The notes: generated by a model not told the origin, from the sequence alone. Positions 35,119 to 44,976 are shown, counted from the stretch's first letter. The stretch: 64,000 nt of DNA from an uncultured Pelagibacteraceae bacterium (GCA_902570525.1 CACFYN010000002.1:1-64000), one strand, 5' to 3'. A program made the numbers and translations.

Positions 35119-36229
35119 TAAACTATATAATAATCTTTATTTTAATTGGTGGAGAAATTTAGACAAAACAATTTTAATGATTATTATATTACTTTTTACC
35201 TTAGGGCTATTGTTTTCTTTATTATCAACCTCGCTCGTAGCATCTGATAGATTAAATACCAATAATTATTTCTTTTTTCTTAAACATTGTTTATTTATTT
35301 TGATTGGCATATCAACAATGTTTTTTTTCTCAATTTTAGACAAAAATAAATTATTCTTTTTATCATATATTCTTTTTTTAATATTTTTTTTTACATTAAT
35401 ATTAGTTCCTTTTATCGGAACAGAGGTAAAGGGATCTAAAAGATGGTTAGATATTTTTTTTCTTCCTAGGTTTCAACCAATCGAAATATTAAAACCTTTT
35501 ATTATAATATTAATTTCAACAGCCCTAACTTTTGAAAATAAAAACTACCAATATATAAAATATTTTGTAAGTTTTTTGTTAATTTTACCAATTATATCAC
35601 TTTTAGCTTCTCAACCAGATATAGGTCAAACAATATTAATTTTTTTTACTTGGTTAGCTCTAATTTTTATTTCTGGAATAAATCTTTATTTATTTTTTTC
35701 ATTTTTCAGCGTTATATTATTTTCTGTGGCATCATTAATTTTATTTTTTCCAAAATTTGAGTACATTCTAATAAGAATTACCTCATTTTTTGACCCATCA
35801 TCAGGTAATAATTATCAAGCTGAAAAAGCATCAGAAGCGATAATAAGTGGAGGATTTTTTGGAAAAGGTATTGGCGAAGGGGTTTTAAAAAATAAAGTTC
35901 CCGAGGCTCATACTGATTATATTGTTTCTGTAATTTCAGAGGAGTTTGGAGCAATTATGATTTTTTTTATATTATTGATATTTTTAATATTTTTATTCAA
36001 AATATTTAAGAAAATTTCATATTTAAAAAATGATAAAATTAGACTTATAATTTTTGGATGCAGCATAATTATTTTTTTCCAGTTTCTTGTACATTTAGGA
36101 GTAAATATTAGAATTCTTCCTACTACGGGTATGACACTACCTTTTTTAAGCTACGGTGGATCATCAATTATTGGAAGCTCGATCCTTGCTGGAATTATAT
36201 TAAACCTTACAAAAAAAAATATATCTTGA
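35108..36229 (+). CDS. ftsW: Peptidoglycan polymerase FtsW
   Basis: A 373-aa SEDS-family membrane protein with about ten hydrophobic segments. Motifs include KGSKRWLD, FQPIEILKPFIII, SQPDIGQTIL, GGFFGKGIGEG, AHTDYIVSVISEEFG and the terminal GMTLPFLSYGGSS. FtsW polymerises septal glycan with FtsI. The start lies inside the end of murD, and the stop overlaps the TTG start of murG (TTGA). Confidence 0.95.
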   Translation: MLDNKLYNNLYFNWWRNLDKTILMIIILLFTLGLLFSLLSTSLVASDRLNTNNYFFFLKHCLFILIGISTMFFFSILDKNKLFFLSYILFLIFFFTLILVPFIGTEVKGSKRWLDIFFLPRFQPIEILKPFIIILISTALTFENKNYQYIKYFVSFLLILPIISLLASQPDIGQTILIFFTWLALIFISGINLYLFFSFFSVILFSVASLILFFPKFEYILIRITSFFDPSSGNNYQAEKASEAIISGGFFGKGIGEGVLKNKVPEAHTDYIVSVISEEFGAIMIFFILLIFLIFLFKIFKKISYLKNDKIRLIIFGCSIIIFFQFLVHLGVNIRILPTTGMTLPFLSYGGSSIIGSSILAGIILNLTKKNIS

Positions 36230-37299
36230 AAGAAAAAATTTTAATAACCACAGGTGGTTCAGGAGGTCATGTACTTCCAGCTTTAAACTTTTATGAGCAT
36301 TTAAAAGAAAATTATCAAGTTTTTTTAATAACAGATTTGAGAGGGTCTAGATTCATTAATTCTGAAGTTTATAAATATAAGATAATTGATATTCCAGATA
36401 TAAAGAAAAATTTTCTCAAAATCCCAATTAATTTAGCTATTTTATTAATTTCTATAATTAAATCATTTATTTTTTTAAAAAAAAATAAAATTGATAAAGT
36501 TATTTCTACAGGAGGCTACATGAGTTTTCCTGTTTGCTTAGCTTCAAGATTTACAAAATCTAATCTTTTTTTATTTGAACCGAATATGGTTCTTGGAAGA
36601 TCAAATTTATTTTTTATAAAACAATGTAAAAAAATATTTTGTTATTCAAAAAGATTAGAAAAGTTCCCAAAATTACACACTAAAAAAATAAAGACTATTT
36701 ATCCAATAATCAATAAAAAATTTTACTTATCAAAAAATGAAGGAATAAATAATAAAGATGAAAATATTCTTTTAGTTGTGGGTGGAAGTCAAGGGGCAAA
36801 CTTTTTTCAAACTGAGCTGAAAGAGACTTTGTGTAAATTGTCAAAAAAATTTAACTTATCTGTATATCATCAAGCCAGCAAAGATAATTTCCAAAGTCTT
36901 GAACAATTTTATCAGAAAAATAAAATTTCTTTTAAACTTTTTGATTTTGAATATTCTTTGAATAATATTTTAAAAAAAGTAACTTTTTGTATTACTCGCG
37001 CAGGAGCATCCACTATGGCTGAATTAGTTTTTTTTAAGGTTCCTTTCTTAGCAATACCATTTCCACATTCAAAGGATAATCATCAATTATCAAATGCACA
37101 ATTTTATAAAGAACATAATTGTTGCTGGATATTTGAACAAAAAGATGTAATTAAAATAAATTTTTTTGAAACAATTTCTCATATAATTGCTGATAAAAAA
37201 GAAATAGAAATAAAAAAAAAGGCAATGAGTGAATTTAGTGAAAAAAATACCTGGGAAAATAATAACAAATTAATTATCAAAACAATTTATGAAAATTAA
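36226..37299 (+). CDS. murG: UDP-GlcNAc--undecaprenyl-PP-MurNAc-pentapeptide transferase MurG
   Basis: A 357-aa GT28 glycosyltransferase. N-terminal ILITTGGSGGHVLPAL, STGGYMSFPVCLAS, LVVGGSQGANFF and the UDP-GlcNAc site ITRAGASTMAELVFFKVPFLAIPFPHSKDNHQ identify it. Converts lipid I to lipid II at the inner membrane face. The start is TTG, overlapping the ftsW stop by 4 bp; no better in-frame ATG precedes the glycine loop. It overlaps murC by 11 bp. Confidence 0.95.
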   Translation: MKEKILITTGGSGGHVLPALNFYEHLKENYQVFLITDLRGSRFINSEVYKYKIIDIPDIKKNFLKIPINLAILLISIIKSFIFLKKNKIDKVISTGGYMSFPVCLASRFTKSNLFLFEPNMVLGRSNLFFIKQCKKIFCYSKRLEKFPKLHTKKIKTIYPIINKKFYLSKNEGINNKDENILLVVGGSQGANFFQTELKETLCKLSKKFNLSVYHQASKDNFQSLEQFYQKNKISFKLFDFEYSLNNILKKVTFCITRAGASTMAELVFFKVPFLAIPFPHSKDNHQLSNAQFYKEHNCCWIFEQKDVIKINFFETISHIIADKKEIEIKKKAMSEFSEKNTWENNNKLIIKTIYEN

Positions 37300-38683
37300 A
37301 TTAGCAAAATCTGAGGTTATACATTTTGTTGGTATCGGAGGTATTGGAATGAGCGGGCTCGCTCTAGTAATGAGTAGAATGGGATTTGAGGTTCAAGGTA
37401 GTGATATTAGTATTAATAAAAATATTGAAAGATTAAAAAATAATAAAATTAAAATTTTTATTGGCCATGAAAAAATAAATATCTCTCGTGCAACTATAAT
37501 TGTAATCTCATCTGCGGTAAAAAAAAATAATATCGAAGTTATTTCTGCTAAAGCTAGGAGCCTACCAGTCTATAAAAGAGGAGATATGCTAGGACACATA
37601 ACTTCATTAACAAAAAATATAGTAGTAGTGGGATCTCATGGAAAGACAACAACAACGTCTCTTGTGGCAAGTATTTTATCTTTGAGTAATCTTGATCCTA
37701 CAATTATTAACGGTGGAGTTCTTAAATCGTCAAATAATTCTGCAAGACTTGGAAAAAGTAATTGGAGCATAGTGGAACTTGACGAATCAGATGGTAGTTT
37801 TCTAAAAGTTCAACCAACTTATTCAATAATAACTAATATTGATAGAGAACATATGGATTACTATAAATCTGTGAATAAATTATTAAATTTATTTGTTGAA
37901 TATGTAAATAGAGTACCTCCGTTTGGAAAGTCATTTATCTGTATAGATGATATCAATAATCTTAAATTAATAAAATTAATTAGAGTAAAAAACTTTCTAA
38001 CTTACGGTACTAATAAAAAATCAAATTTCTATATAAGTAAATTGAAACAATTAAGAGACAGCTCTTTATTTAACCTTAGGGTAAAACTGCCAGGAAAAAA
38101 AACTTTTTCTATTAAAAAAATAAAAATCCCAATAATTGGATTACACAATATAAGAAATGCAACAGCATCAATTGCGGTTTCGTTAAGTCTTGGAATACCA
38201 ATAGACAAAATAAAAAAAGGATTAATAAAATTCAAAGGTGTTCAAAGAAGATTTAATAAAATATTTGAATATAAGGGAGTTAGTTTCTTTGATGACTATG
38301 CTCATCACCCAACTGAGATCAAGGAAGTGCTAAATGGAGTTAAAAGTGCTTATTCATCAGAAAAAATTGTTTGTATATTTCAACCTCATAGAATTTCAAG
38401 ACTAAATGACCTAAAGTTAGAATTTGCAAAATGCTTTAGGAAAGCAGATGAAGTAATTTTATGTCCAATTTTTACAGCAGGTGAAACTATAAAATTAAAC
38501 TTTAGCTACGAGAGTTTTGCTAGACAAATGGCTGACCAGTCTCAAGTAAGACTTTATCATATTAAAGATAAATATAATTTAGCTAAATTTATAAAACAAA
38601 ATATTTATGGAAATAAAATTGTAATTGGAATGGGCGCTGGATCTATTTCAAGTTGGATGAAAGAATTACCAAAAATAATTTAA
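37289..38683 (+). CDS. murC: UDP-N-acetylmuramate--L-alanine ligase MurC
   Basis: A 464-aa Mur ligase. HFVGIGGIGMSGLALVM at the N-terminus, ATP loop VVGSHGKTTTTSLVA (about 111-125), VELDESDGSF, TNIDREHMDYY and DDYAHHPTEI are MurC-specific. Adds L-Ala to UDP-MurNAc. It is the last gene of the cluster here: murB, ddl, ftsQ and ftsA, which normally follow, are absent, and a convergent initiator tRNA comes 1 bp later. Confidence 0.96.
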   Translation: MKIKLAKSEVIHFVGIGGIGMSGLALVMSRMGFEVQGSDISINKNIERLKNNKIKIFIGHEKINISRATIIVISSAVKKNNIEVISAKARSLPVYKRGDMLGHITSLTKNIVVVGSHGKTTTTSLVASILSLSNLDPTIINGGVLKSSNNSARLGKSNWSIVELDESDGSFLKVQPTYSIITNIDREHMDYYKSVNKLLNLFVEYVNRVPPFGKSFICIDDINNLKLIKLIRVKNFLTYGTNKKSNFYISKLKQLRDSSLFNLRVKLPGKKTFSIKKIKIPIIGLHNIRNATASIAVSLSLGIPIDKIKKGLIKFKGVQRRFNKIFEYKGVSFFDDYAHHPTEIKEVLNGVKSAYSSEKIVCIFQPHRISRLNDLKLEFAKCFRKADEVILCPIFTAGETIKLNFSYESFARQMADQSQVRLYHIKDKYNLAKFIKQNIYGNKIVIGMGAGSISSWMKELPKII

Positions 38684-38684
38684 T

Positions 38685-38761
<77 letters not shown>

Positions 38762-38764
38762 TTA

Positions 38765-38971
38765 TTAAAATCTGTTTTTGAGTTTATTTAATTTTTTAAC
38801 TCTTTTTATATTTTCTTGAAGAATTCTCTTCTTTTTTTCTGAAGGTTTTTCATATGTATCTTTTAATTTTATAATTTTAAAGAAACCATCCCTTTGAAGC
38901 TTTCTCTTTAAAACTCTTAAAGCTTGTTCAACATTATTATCTTTTACTTCTATTTTAATAACTACCTCCAA
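38765..38971 (-). CDS. rpsU: 30S ribosomal protein S21
   Basis: A 68-aa basic protein with the S21 pattern: VEQALRVLKRKLQRDGFFKIIKLKDTYEKPSEKKKR. S21 helps mRNA binding at the anti-Shine-Dalgarno region of 16S rRNA. It is encoded just upstream of the initiator tRNA on the same strand (3-bp gap), so the two may share a transcript. Confidence 0.92.
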   Translation of the reverse strand: MEVVIKIEVKDNNVEQALRVLKRKLQRDGFFKIIKLKDTYEKPSEKKKRILQENIKRVKKLNKLKNRF

Positions 38972-39013
38972 AAAGAAGATGTCTTAACACTTTAATTTTT
39001 TTTTGTCTACACA

Positions 39014-39595
39014 TTATGAACCTTGAGATACTGAAAGTTTGGCCTTTTCCTTTTCTTTTTTCTCTCTTTTAATTCTTCTTTCAGCCTTTTCTAAAGCTAA
39101 AGATAAATCTTTTTGAGTAAATAAATTCATAGCAACAGGATCTTTTGGATTAAGATTGTTATAATTCCAATAGTTTTTATTTCTTATCGATGTAACAGAA
39201 TTTTTTGTAATTCCTACAAGTTTTGCAATTTGAGAATCTTTGAGCTGAGAATGTTGCTTAAGCAACCATAGTGCAGAGTCAGGTTTATCTTGTCTTTTTG
39301 ATAAAGGTACGTATTTTTTGATTTTCTTATCTTCTCCCTCAATTTCAACATCAAGAGCTTTAATTTGAAGAGATCTATTTTCATCCTTCGAAGATAACTC
39401 TATTTCTTCCCTGGTTAATTGACCAGACATAATTGGGTCATATGGTTTTATTCCTTTTGCTACTTCACCGTCTGCTATTCCTTGAACTTCAACTTCATGT
39501 AAGTTGCAGAAATTTGCTATTTGCTTGAAAGTAAGTGTAGTATTTTCCACTAACCAAACAGCTGTCGCTAATGGCATTAAAAGTCCACCAGTCAT
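39014..39595 (-). CDS. trcR: Cell cycle transcriptional regulator TrcR (DUF1013)
   Basis: A 193-aa alphaproteobacteria-specific protein. N-terminal PLATAVWLVENTTLTFKQIANFCNLHEVEVQGIADGEV and central DSALWLLKQHSQLKDSQIAKLVGITKNSVTSIRN form two helix-turn-helix-like units typical of DUF1013/TrcR. The lysine-rich C-terminus is low complexity. The ATG shares its last base with the rpmE stop, so the start could also be the Met seven codons in (MPLATAV). It regulates cell-cycle genes in Caulobacter-type bacteria. Confidence 0.9.
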   Translation of the reverse strand: MTGGLLMPLATAVWLVENTTLTFKQIANFCNLHEVEVQGIADGEVAKGIKPYDPIMSGQLTREEIELSSKDENRSLQIKALDVEIEGEDKKIKKYVPLSKRQDKPDSALWLLKQHSQLKDSQIAKLVGITKNSVTSIRNKNYWNYNNLNPKDPVAMNLFTQKDLSLALEKAERRIKREKKEKEKAKLSVSQGS

Positions 39596-39822
39596 TATTT
39601 TTTCTCAGATCTAAAGTTTTGAAATTTTTTATTAAATTTACTTACTCTTCCTTTATCCAATAATTTTTGTTTACCACCTGTCCAAGCAGAATGAGATTTT
39701 GGATCTATCTCCAATTTAAGAACTTCCCCTTCTTTTCCCCAAGTGGATTTTGTCTCAAATTGAGAACCATCAGTCATTTCGACTTTAATGTTGTGGTAGT
39801 TTGGATGAATGTCTTTTTTCAT
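39595..39822 (-). CDS. rpmE: 50S ribosomal protein L31
   Basis: A 75-aa protein. [29 protein letters not shown], then [14 protein letters not shown], are the L31 signature. It lacks the four-cysteine zinc motif, so it is a zinc-free type. It is followed immediately by trcR on the same strand. Confidence 0.93.
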   Translation of the reverse strand: MKKDIHPNYHNIKVEMTDGSQFETKSTWGKEGEVLKLEIDPKSHSAWTGGKQKLLDKGRVSKFNKKFQNFRSEKK

Positions 39823-39857
39823 AACGTGACTTATAGCAAATGAAGATTATAAAACAA

Positions 39858-40598
39858 TTAAAACTTACTCAATTTTTCGAGTATTTTTTCACTTATACTT
39901 GAACTTGTTGCTCTTATATCTAAATTCTCTTTTTTTGATAAATCATTTGAATGTAAAACTCCCCCTGCCTCTTTTACTAAAATAATACCAGCGGCAATAT
40001 CCCATAAATTTAAATTTTCTTGAAAATATCCATCAAATCTTCCAGCGGCAACATATGCCATATCAAGAGCTGCGCAACCTGTCTTCCTAGTAGGTAAATC
40101 AATATTTTTATATTTACTCCCATTTGTTGCAAACAAACATGCCTTTATATCTTTTTTTTTTGAAACCCTAATTCTTTTATTATTTAAGAATGAGCCATTA
40201 TTTTTTTCAGCGTAAAACATCTCATTTTTAATAGGGTCAAATATTAAACCACAAATAATTTCTCCATGAGACTCCAGTGCTATCGAAATAGCGAAATGTG
40301 GTATGCCATGAAGAAAATTTGATGTTCCATCAATAGGGTCTATTATCCAAATATTTTTTTCATCTTTATTTTTTATAAACCCTACTTCTTCGCTAAGAAT
40401 AGAATAGTTTTTTTTTAATTTTGATAACTCATTAATAATTGTTTTTTCAGCATTTAAGTCAGCGTTACTTACAAAATCTGTTGGACCTTTAGTTGATACT
40501 TGTAAATTTTCAACTTCACCAAAATCTCTTATCAGTTTTTTAGAGGCCTTTTCTCCAGCTTTAATCATTAAATTTAAATTAGGTGATAATACATTCAT
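39858..40598 (-). CDS. suhB: Inositol monophosphatase family protein (SuhB-like)
   Basis: A 246-aa protein with the lithium-sensitive phosphatase motifs: EEVGF (metal-binding Glu), WIIDPIDGTSNFLHGIPHFAISIAL, and WDIAAGIILVKEAGG near the C-terminus. It hydrolyses inositol-1-phosphate or a related sugar phosphate; SuhB members also bind the transcription machinery. Four bp downstream of efp on the same strand. The exact substrate is not readable. Confidence 0.88.
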   Translation of the reverse strand: MNVLSPNLNLMIKAGEKASKKLIRDFGEVENLQVSTKGPTDFVSNADLNAEKTIINELSKLKKNYSILSEEVGFIKNKDEKNIWIIDPIDGTSNFLHGIPHFAISIALESHGEIICGLIFDPIKNEMFYAEKNNGSFLNNKRIRVSKKKDIKACLFATNGSKYKNIDLPTRKTGCAALDMAYVAAGRFDGYFQENLNLWDIAAGIILVKEAGGVLHSNDLSKKENLDIRATSSSISEKILEKLSKF

Positions 40599-40602
40599 AA
40601 AA

Positions 40603-41163
40603 TTAAATTTTTTTAACGTATTCTATATTTCTGGTATCAACTATTATTTCATCACCAGATTCGATAAATGGAGGAACTTGGATTTTAATTCCATTACTTA
40701 AAACTGCAGGTTTATATGAGGAGGAAACTGTCTGACCTTTTAAAGCAACATCAGTAGTCTCAACTTTACATGTAATCTGATTTGGGAGTTGTACAGAGAT
40801 TGGTTTTTCATCATAAATGCTTATAGTTACTTCCAAATTTTCTGTAAGCATATCGCCCTTGTTACCAACTATTTCTTTTCCAATTTCTATTTGTTCAAAA
40901 TTTTGTGGATTAATAAAATAATATTTATTTTCGTCATTGTACGAGTAATTAAATTTTATTTCTTCAACTGATGCTTTTTCTAAAGTTTCACTTGATCTAA
41001 ATCTTTCGTTTAATTTGGTATTCTTGTTTAAACTCTTCATTTCAACTTGAGCAAATGCACCACCTTTTCCAGGTTTTACGTGTTGTGTTTTAAGCACTTC
41101 CCATAAATCATTTTTATACTCTAGCAACATTCCAACTCTTATTTCGTTAGCAGATATTTTCAT
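40603..41163 (-). CDS. efp: Translation elongation factor P
   Basis: A 186-aa protein. Three beta-barrel domains, with the modified-lysine loop in HVKPGKGGAFAQVEMK (Lys about 33) and the C-terminal GDEIIVDTRNIEYVKK. EF-P rescues ribosomes at polyproline. Its ATG overlaps the stop of the thiE-like gene by 4 bp, an unusual pairing that reflects genome compaction. Confidence 0.96.
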   Translation of the reverse strand: MKISANEIRVGMLLEYKNDLWEVLKTQHVKPGKGGAFAQVEMKSLNKNTKLNERFRSSETLEKASVEEIKFNYSYNDENKYYFINPQNFEQIEIGKEIVGNKGDMLTENLEVTISIYDEKPISVQLPNQITCKVETTDVALKGQTVSSSYKPAVLSNGIKIQVPPFIESGDEIIVDTRNIEYVKKI

Positions 41164-41786
41164 TTTAATTTTTCTATAGCTTCATATGGTTTATATTTTT
41201 TATTATTCCAAATGTAGCCTGAAATAGCTAAAAAGTTTGCATTATTCAATAATAGTTTTTTATAATTTTTATTGTTTATGCCTCCGATTGTTACAATTGG
41301 TATTTTAGTTACACTTTTTGCGTATTTTAACAAACTTATATTGGCTTTATATCTAACTCTTTTAGTTGTGCTTTTAAAAAAAGCACCAATCGCTATGTAC
41401 GATGGTCGTAATTTTATGAATTTATTGATCAAGATCTTAGAGTTATGACAAGTAATTCCAATAATTTTTTCTCTAATTATTTTTCTAGCTTTACTATATT
41501 TCATATCTTTTTGACCCAAATGACAGCCATCTGCACCTATTTTTTTTGCTATAAAAGGTTTATCATTTACAATAAATTTTGTTTTGTATTTTTTACAAAT
41601 CTTTTTTATTTTTCTGCCTATAGAAATAATTTCTTTTTCTTTGTAGTTTTTAAGTCTTAACTGAAAGAAAGAGACTTTTCTAAGTCTTAAAATTTTCTCT
41701 AGTTCTATACTGAATAAATGAATGTTATCGATCTTATCTGGTGAAATTAAATAAATAAATTTTCTTTTTTTTTTATTTATTTTCAA
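41160..41786 (-). CDS. thiE: Thiamine phosphate synthase-like protein (ThiE/TenI fold)
   Basis: A 208-aa TIM-barrel. Recognised by FFQLRLKNY, FIVNDKPFIAKKIGADGCHLGQKD, IIGITCHNSKI, YIAIGAFFKSTTK and IPIVTIGGINNKNYKKLLL. ThiE joins HMP-pyrophosphate to thiazole phosphate. The phosphate-binding C-terminus is a little divergent (NANFLAISGYIWN), so a TenI-type role is possible. thiD is at 60642-61454; together they fit salvage from a pyrimidine precursor. It overlaps the aldolase gene by 14 bp. Confidence 0.8.
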   Translation of the reverse strand: MKINKKKRKFIYLISPDKIDNIHLFSIELEKILRLRKVSFFQLRLKNYKEKEIISIGRKIKKICKKYKTKFIVNDKPFIAKKIGADGCHLGQKDMKYSKARKIIREKIIGITCHNSKILINKFIKLRPSYIAIGAFFKSTTKRVRYKANISLLKYAKSVTKIPIVTIGGINNKNYKKLLLNNANFLAISGYIWNNKKYKPYEAIEKLK

Positions 41787-42783
41787 TTTCTTCTGTCCAT
41801 TTTCCCTGAGCAGCTAAAGAGCACATTTTTGCTCTATGATCGAACATTTTTTGGGTTCCGTTAATATTATTGATATCTTTTGACCAAAACTTTAATGCAC
41901 TTTGTTGTAATGCTCTTCCATAAGAGTATGTCATTATAAAATTAGTATTATTTAGCTTATTTATCTCATTTAAATTTTTTGCAGCTTCTTTTTCTGTTTG
42001 TCCACCAGAAAGAAAAGCAATACCAGGAACTTCTGTTGGCACTGATTCCTTTAAACATTTTAGTGTTAATTCTGCTATTTTTTTTGCCTCTAATTTTTGA
42101 TTACTTGCTGACCCAGGTAAAATCATATTTGGCTTTAGTATCGTTCCTTTTAAATCTACTTTATTTAAAATTAACTCGTCATAGCATTTTTTTAATACCT
42201 CGGATGTTTTTTCTAGACAATCTTCCGCCTTATGCTTTCCATCCATTAAAACCTCAGGCTCAACAATTGGCACCATCCCACTCTCTTGAACTAATGCAGC
42301 ATATCGAGCTAGCGCTTGAGCATTTGTATGAATTGCAAGTTTACTAGGAAATTTTTCTGAAATTACATAAACGGCTCGCCACTTTGTAAATCTTGCTCCA
42401 AGTTTGTAATATTCTTTAAGTCTTTCTCTAAGACCATCTAAACCTTCGGTAATTTTTTCATCTTTTGAATTAGCTAATACCTTCGCTCCAGTATCAACTT
42501 TTATTCCAGGCACAGCGCCAGAACTTTCAATAAGTTCAGGAATTGTTTTTTTATTAAATGTTGTTTGCTTTATTGTTTCATCATACAAAATTACTCCTCC
42601 AATACAATCTTTCATGCTCTCAGATGATAAGAGCGTCTCTCTAAATAATAATCTATTTTCTGCTGTTGATTTTACATTTACAGTCTCCAGTCTTTTAGTC
42701 ATAGTGCCTGTACTTTCATCAGCAGCTAAAATACCTTTGCCGTTAGAAATTATTTTTTCTGTAATGGAGTATAGCTCTGACAT
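41773..42783 (-). CDS. Class I fructose-bisphosphate aldolase
   Basis: A 336-aa aldolase of the class I (Schiff base) type. KGILAADESTGTMTKRL near the N-terminus, KWRAVY, EPEVLMDGKH, LKGTILKPNMILPG (Lys in the Schiff-base region), FLSGGQTEKEA and SYGRALQQSALKFW are conserved. Splits or forms fructose-1,6-bisphosphate. It is the last enzyme of a tkt-gap-pgk-aldolase operon, suggesting a shared role in gluconeogenesis and pentose supply. Confidence 0.94.
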   Translation of the reverse strand: MSELYSITEKIISNGKGILAADESTGTMTKRLETVNVKSTAENRLLFRETLLSSESMKDCIGGVILYDETIKQTTFNKKTIPELIESSGAVPGIKVDTGAKVLANSKDEKITEGLDGLRERLKEYYKLGARFTKWRAVYVISEKFPSKLAIHTNAQALARYAALVQESGMVPIVEPEVLMDGKHKAEDCLEKTSEVLKKCYDELILNKVDLKGTILKPNMILPGSASNQKLEAKKIAELTLKCLKESVPTEVPGIAFLSGGQTEKEAAKNLNEINKLNNTNFIMTYSYGRALQQSALKFWSKDINNINGTQKMFDHRAKMCSLAAQGKWTEEIENK

Positions 42784-42787
42784 TTGT

Positions 42788-43969
42788 TTACTCTAGTGCC
42801 TTTATACCAGGTAATTTTTTACCTTCAAGAAATTCTAAAAAGGCTCCACCCGCAGTTGAAACAAAATTAAAATATTTTGTTAAACCAAACTTGTTAAGTG
42901 CTGCAACAGTGTCTCCACCTCCAGCAACAGAATAAATTTCGTTTTTTCTGTTTCTTTCTGCAATTTTTTTGGCGATTTCTAGACTACCATATTGAAAATT
43001 TTTGTTTTCAAAATAGCCAGCAGGCCCATTCCAAAGAACTGTTTTGCTTTCTTCAATTGTTTTACTAAGTATTTTGACTGTCTCAGGACCAATATCTAAA
43101 ATTAAGTCATCTTTTAAAATTTCATTTACTTTTTTTACACTTACATTACCATTTATCTCTTTACTGACAGAAACATCAACTGGATAAATTAAATTACAAT
43201 TTTCTTTTTTTGATAAAGTAAAAATATTTTCAACTATATCTTCACAATTAACCTCAAAAATTGACTTTCCAATTTGATAATTTCTATTCTTCAAAATATT
43301 ATTAGCCATTCCACCTACAAATATTAAATTATCGAATTTTGTTATTAAGTTTTTTATAACATTAATTTTTGTAGATATTTTCGAACCACCAATTATACAT
43401 GTTATTGGTCTTATAATATTATTTGTTATTTTTTTTAAGGCTGTTATTTCAGACATTAACTGAATTCCAGCATAAGATGGTACATATTTTGTTATTTTAG
43501 AAACCGAAGCATGTTCTCTATGAGAACAAGAAAATGCATCATTAACATATAAATCTCCAAAACTTGCTAGGGTTTTAGCAAATTCCTCATTATTTTTCTC
43601 CTCGGCATCATAAAATCTCAAATTTTCAAGCATTAAAATACTATCATTTTTACCATCAAATAAATCCTGTTTTTTTAAATTATTAATATCTGTTTTTATA
43701 AAATGAATATTTTGATTTAATTTTTCATTTAGATATTTGCAAATTGGTTCCATAGAAAGTTCTTTAATTATTTTGCCTTTTGGTCTACCAACGTGTGAAA
43801 GGATTAGTATTTTAGCATTATTATTAATTAAAAATTCTAAAGTAGGAATTATTTTATCTATTCGATTTGAGTCCGTTACAATCTGATTATTAAGAGGCAC
43901 ATTTAAATCTAATCTTAAAATTATTTTTTTATTTTTTAGATTTTTTGCAATACTTTCAACTGACTTCAT
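42788..43969 (-). CDS. pgk: Phosphoglycerate kinase
   Basis: A 393-aa protein. RLDLNVPL, LILSHVGRPKGK, LENLRFY, CSHREHAS, SYAGIQLMSEI, IIGGSKISTK and the C-terminal VAGGGDTVAAL...FVSTAGGAFLEFLEG are the standard PGK motifs. Interconverts 1,3-bisphosphoglycerate and 3-phosphoglycerate. Its ATG overlaps the gap stop by one base. Confidence 0.97.
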   Translation of the reverse strand: MKSVESIAKNLKNKKIILRLDLNVPLNNQIVTDSNRIDKIIPTLEFLINNNAKILILSHVGRPKGKIIKELSMEPICKYLNEKLNQNIHFIKTDINNLKKQDLFDGKNDSILMLENLRFYDAEEKNNEEFAKTLASFGDLYVNDAFSCSHREHASVSKITKYVPSYAGIQLMSEITALKKITNNIIRPITCIIGGSKISTKINVIKNLITKFDNLIFVGGMANNILKNRNYQIGKSIFEVNCEDIVENIFTLSKKENCNLIYPVDVSVSKEINGNVSVKKVNEILKDDLILDIGPETVKILSKTIEESKTVLWNGPAGYFENKNFQYGSLEIAKKIAERNRKNEIYSVAGGGDTVAALNKFGLTKYFNFVSTAGGAFLEFLEGKKLPGIKALE

Positions 43970-44976
43970 TAAGAGATTTTATGTAAATATTGTGTTATAT
44001 TACACATTCTATTTGAGAATCCCCATTCGTTATCGTACCAAGCTGAAATTTTACCCATATTTTTTCCAATTGTATTGGTAAGAGATGCATCAACAATTGC
44101 TGAATTTGAATTATGGTTAAAGTCAACAGATACTAATTTTTCTTTTGTAATTCCTAATACACCTTTTAAATTACTTTTTGAGGCTTTTTCAAAGCAACCG
44201 TTAATTGAAGCAATAGATAGATTTTTTTTAGTACAAAATACTAATTCAATTAAAGATACATTAGGTGTAGGAACTCTCATCGCAACTCCTTCAAGTTTAC
44301 CTTTTAATGATGGTATAATTTCCCCTATTGCTTTTGATGCGCCTGTTGAGGTAGGTACTATAGATTGAGAGGCAGATCTTGCTCTTCTTAGATCTTTATG
44401 AGAGTTGTCTAATATTCTTTGATCTGTTGTAAATGCATGTATTGTTGTCATGAATCCTCGCTCAACTGAGTAATTTCTGTTCAAAACATCTAGCACAGGA
44501 GCTAAACAATTAGTTGTGCATGATGCGGCAGAGATTATTTGATCCTTGTTGGTAATTGATTTTTCGTTTACTCCGAAGACAACTGTTTTATCAGCGTTTT
44601 TACACGGTGCTGATACAATTACTTTTTTAGCCCCATTTTTTAAGTGGGTATGAAGTTTATCTTTTGAATTAAATTTTCCAGTGCACTCCAAGACATAATC
44701 AACCCCATGCTTTGACCAATTAATATCATCTATATTTGTCTCTTGAGAAAATGATATTTTATGTTTACCAATTGTTAAAGAATTTTTGTTAAATGTAATC
44801 TTTTGTTTGAATTGTCCATGTACAGAGTCGTACTTAAGTAAATTTGAACTTACTTCAGAACTAGACCTATTATTAATGTGTTTAATTTTGATATCTTTAA
44901 ATTCATTTTCAAAAATGGTTCTTACTACCATTCTTCCTATTCTTCCCATTCCATTGATACCAATTTTTATCGTCAT
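43969..44976 (-). CDS. gap: Glyceraldehyde-3-phosphate dehydrogenase, type I
   Basis: A 335-aa protein. KIGINGMGRIGRMVVR (NAD-binding), SAASCTTNCLAPVLDV (catalytic Cys), HAFTTDQ, RARSASQSIVPTSTGASKAIG and WYDNEWGFSNRM are diagnostic. Its start overlaps the tkt stop by 4 bp. It works between aldolase and pgk in the same operon. Confidence 0.97.
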   Translation of the reverse strand: MTIKIGINGMGRIGRMVVRTIFENEFKDIKIKHINNRSSSEVSSNLLKYDSVHGQFKQKITFNKNSLTIGKHKISFSQETNIDDINWSKHGVDYVLECTGKFNSKDKLHTHLKNGAKKVIVSAPCKNADKTVVFGVNEKSITNKDQIISAASCTTNCLAPVLDVLNRNYSVERGFMTTIHAFTTDQRILDNSHKDLRRARSASQSIVPTSTGASKAIGEIIPSLKGKLEGVAMRVPTPNVSLIELVFCTKKNLSIASINGCFEKASKSNLKGVLGITKEKLVSVDFNHNSNSAIVDASLTNTIGKNMGKISAWYDNEWGFSNRMCNITQYLHKIS

